The notes under the pieces were generated by a model. The model worked only from the letters and a program-made list of their open reading frames with translations, had not been told where the DNA came from and searched no databases. This document shows, piece after piece, positions 21,491 to 22,305 of a stretch of DNA of 22,305 bases; position 1 is the stretch's first letter, and every line of letters begins with the position of its first letter. The position numbers and the translations under genes are program-made. The stretch comes from Zetaproteobacteria bacterium (GTDB lineage: Bacteria; Pseudomonadota; Alphaproteobacteria; Micavibrionales; Micavibrionaceae), in contig NVXI01000021.1 in NCBI GenBank assembly GCA_002747015.1, positions 1 through 22,305 on the forward strand. Direction: 5' to 3'.

Positions 21491-21602
21491 AGAATTAGAT
21501 AAAGGATGCGGTTAAAACTTTTCTATAATTTCAAACATACTTCAAACCTTAATTTAAAGAATTACGATTAAAATCGGAATAGAATAATCTACTCCTCCAT
21601 TT

Positions 21603-22046
21603 TCATTTATCAACGTTGTTAGATGACCAAAATTCACTAAAAAATGCAGCAAGATCATTAAGCTGGCTTTCGACAAAAAGCGATTTAACACTGCTATCCT
21701 GAAGCTCTTCTTTTATCTTAGACAACTCCCCCTTATCCAACCATATTCCGTCGCAATTAGGGCAAATATCAATAATTACAGATCCCAAAGCATGTTCATA
21801 GTAATCCGCGCCATCTACAGGGCATTTCGTTATATTATTGGTATCAAATTTCGAACTAGCCTTACCCAACACGTAAGCATGCTCAGGACGAGGCACAATT
21901 ACATCAGCATCAGAATTGTATTTTTTAACCAAAGCACGTAAAGAACGATGCCGCATCCACAACCCCTCGCAATCAGGGCATTGATGATACACAAAGCCTT
22001 CACCTTGTTTCTCTTCAAGTTCAATATTATCAGAAGGACATTTCAT
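21603..22046 (-). CDS. zf-TFIIB zinc-ribbon protein with two zinc ribbons (147 aa)
   Basis: Two copies of the zf-TFIIB pattern: CPSDNIELE...YHQCPDCEGLWM (residues 3-31) and CPVDGADYY...IDICPNCDGIWLDKGEL (residues 75-109). Each is Cys-x3-4 followed by CPxC and a W-[LM]-D/R tail that should bind one zinc. The role of such small cytoplasmic proteins is unknown. It has no evident ribosome-binding site. It lies next to the SMI1/KNR4 gene and upstream of the 5S end. Confidence 0.88.
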   Translation of the reverse strand: MKCPSDNIELEEKQGEGFVYHQCPDCEGLWMRHRSLRALVKKYNSDADVIVPRPEHAYVLGKASSKFDTNNITKCPVDGADYYEHALGSVIIDICPNCDGIWLDKGELSKIKEELQDSSVKSLFVESQLNDLAAFFSEFWSSNNVDK

Positions 22047-22132
22047 ACGCAGAGACTAACATATAGTCAATAAATAACACACCCAAAACATAAGGGCTTA
22101 TAGAAACAATCACTCCTCCAATATCGAGACAT

Positions 22133-22158
22133 TAAAAAACCCACTCAAAAGAGTGGGT
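22133..22158 (-). terminator. Terminator of the rRNA operon
   Basis: ACCCACTC-TTTT-GAGTGGGT is a perfect 8-bp stem followed by TTTTTT on the minus strand. It lies 51 bp downstream of the 5S end. Confidence 0.88.
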
Positions 22159-22208
22159 GATTTAAAATACGTCGGAATAAGTTTAAAGAAAACGATATGA
22201 ACTTGGAA

Positions 22209-22305
22209 GATCCGGCAACGAACTACTCTCCCACGCCTTAAGACGCAGTACCATCGTCGCAAAGAGGTTTCACGGTTGAGTTCGGGATGGGATCAGGTGT
22301 TTCAC
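22209..22305 (-). rRNA. rrf: 5S rRNA gene, 3' part (5' end beyond the window)
   Basis: The minus strand carries the 5S blocks CTGATCCCATCCCGAACTC, GATGGTACTGCGTCT and GTGGGAGAGTAG, followed by a 3' end TTGCCGGATC able to pair with the missing 5' end. The 3' boundary is approximate, and about 20 nt at the 5' end lie outside. In alphaproteobacteria a tRNA-fMet often follows 5S directly; here none does. Confidence 0.93.

Overview
The window looks like chromosome of an AT-rich alphaproteobacterium. The evidence is a thiS-thiG-rhodanese cluster, a CC0125/CC1285-type lipoprotein, alphaproteobacterial-type island HTH genes, an initiator tRNA-fMet and a 5S rRNA of alphaproteobacterial style. I cannot name a genus from sequence alone.

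Layout. (1) Positions 1-390 are non-coding flank. They carry an 11-bp-phased tandem repeat and a hairpin terminator pointing at the truncated tRNA copy, so this is probably the end of a second, tandemly integrated element. (2) Positions 391-15481 are a 15-kb integrative element inserted in the initiator tRNA gene. A 49-bp perfect direct repeat (391-439 and 15433-15481) bounds it. The right copy lies inside the intact tRNA-fMet (15434-15510, minus strand) and the left copy is the displaced tRNA 3' end. A tyrosine integrase (14100-15161) sits next to the tRNA, followed leftward by a coupled unknown gene, an excisionase-like gene and two small HTH genes. Tandem 11-bp repeats just inside both ends look like integrase arm sites. 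(3) Positions 15434-22305 are ordinary chromosome: tRNA-fMet, thiS-thiG-rhodanese, ppa, a small ORF, cspA, a cyclic-nucleotide-binding-fold protein, an HD-GYP protein, a secreted hypothetical, a SMI1/KNR4 gene, a zf-TFIIB protein and the 3' part of a 5S rRNA gene that continues past the right edge.

The island cargo is dominated by small lipoproteins and other envelope proteins. Its left part (710-4578) is the most unusual piece. Lipoprotein and membrane-protein genes are each followed, within about 11 bp or with overlap, by a truncated copy of the first codons of a different, P4/DUF4102-type integrase (1894, 3297 and 3815). The units share near-identical leader and signal-peptide DNA. The array looks modular: cargo genes repeatedly joined to the start of the same lost integrase, with signal peptides swapped between unrelated mature domains. 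The middle part (4.8-12.1 kb) holds further lipoproteins, a DUF4238 protein, a degenerate zinc-ribbon protein, a Sel1-repeat protein with a frameshifted end, a YcxB-like membrane protein and a polytopic membrane protein. Internal arm-site-like sequences suggest several merged elements.

Regulation visible in sequence: a pair of identical GTATC-N6-GATACCGTA operators with 10-bp-phased CGTAT repeats next to a winged-helix gene; a 12-bp inverted repeat upstream of the excisionase gene; a strong cspA promoter with a hairpin leader; and a good promoter before thiS.
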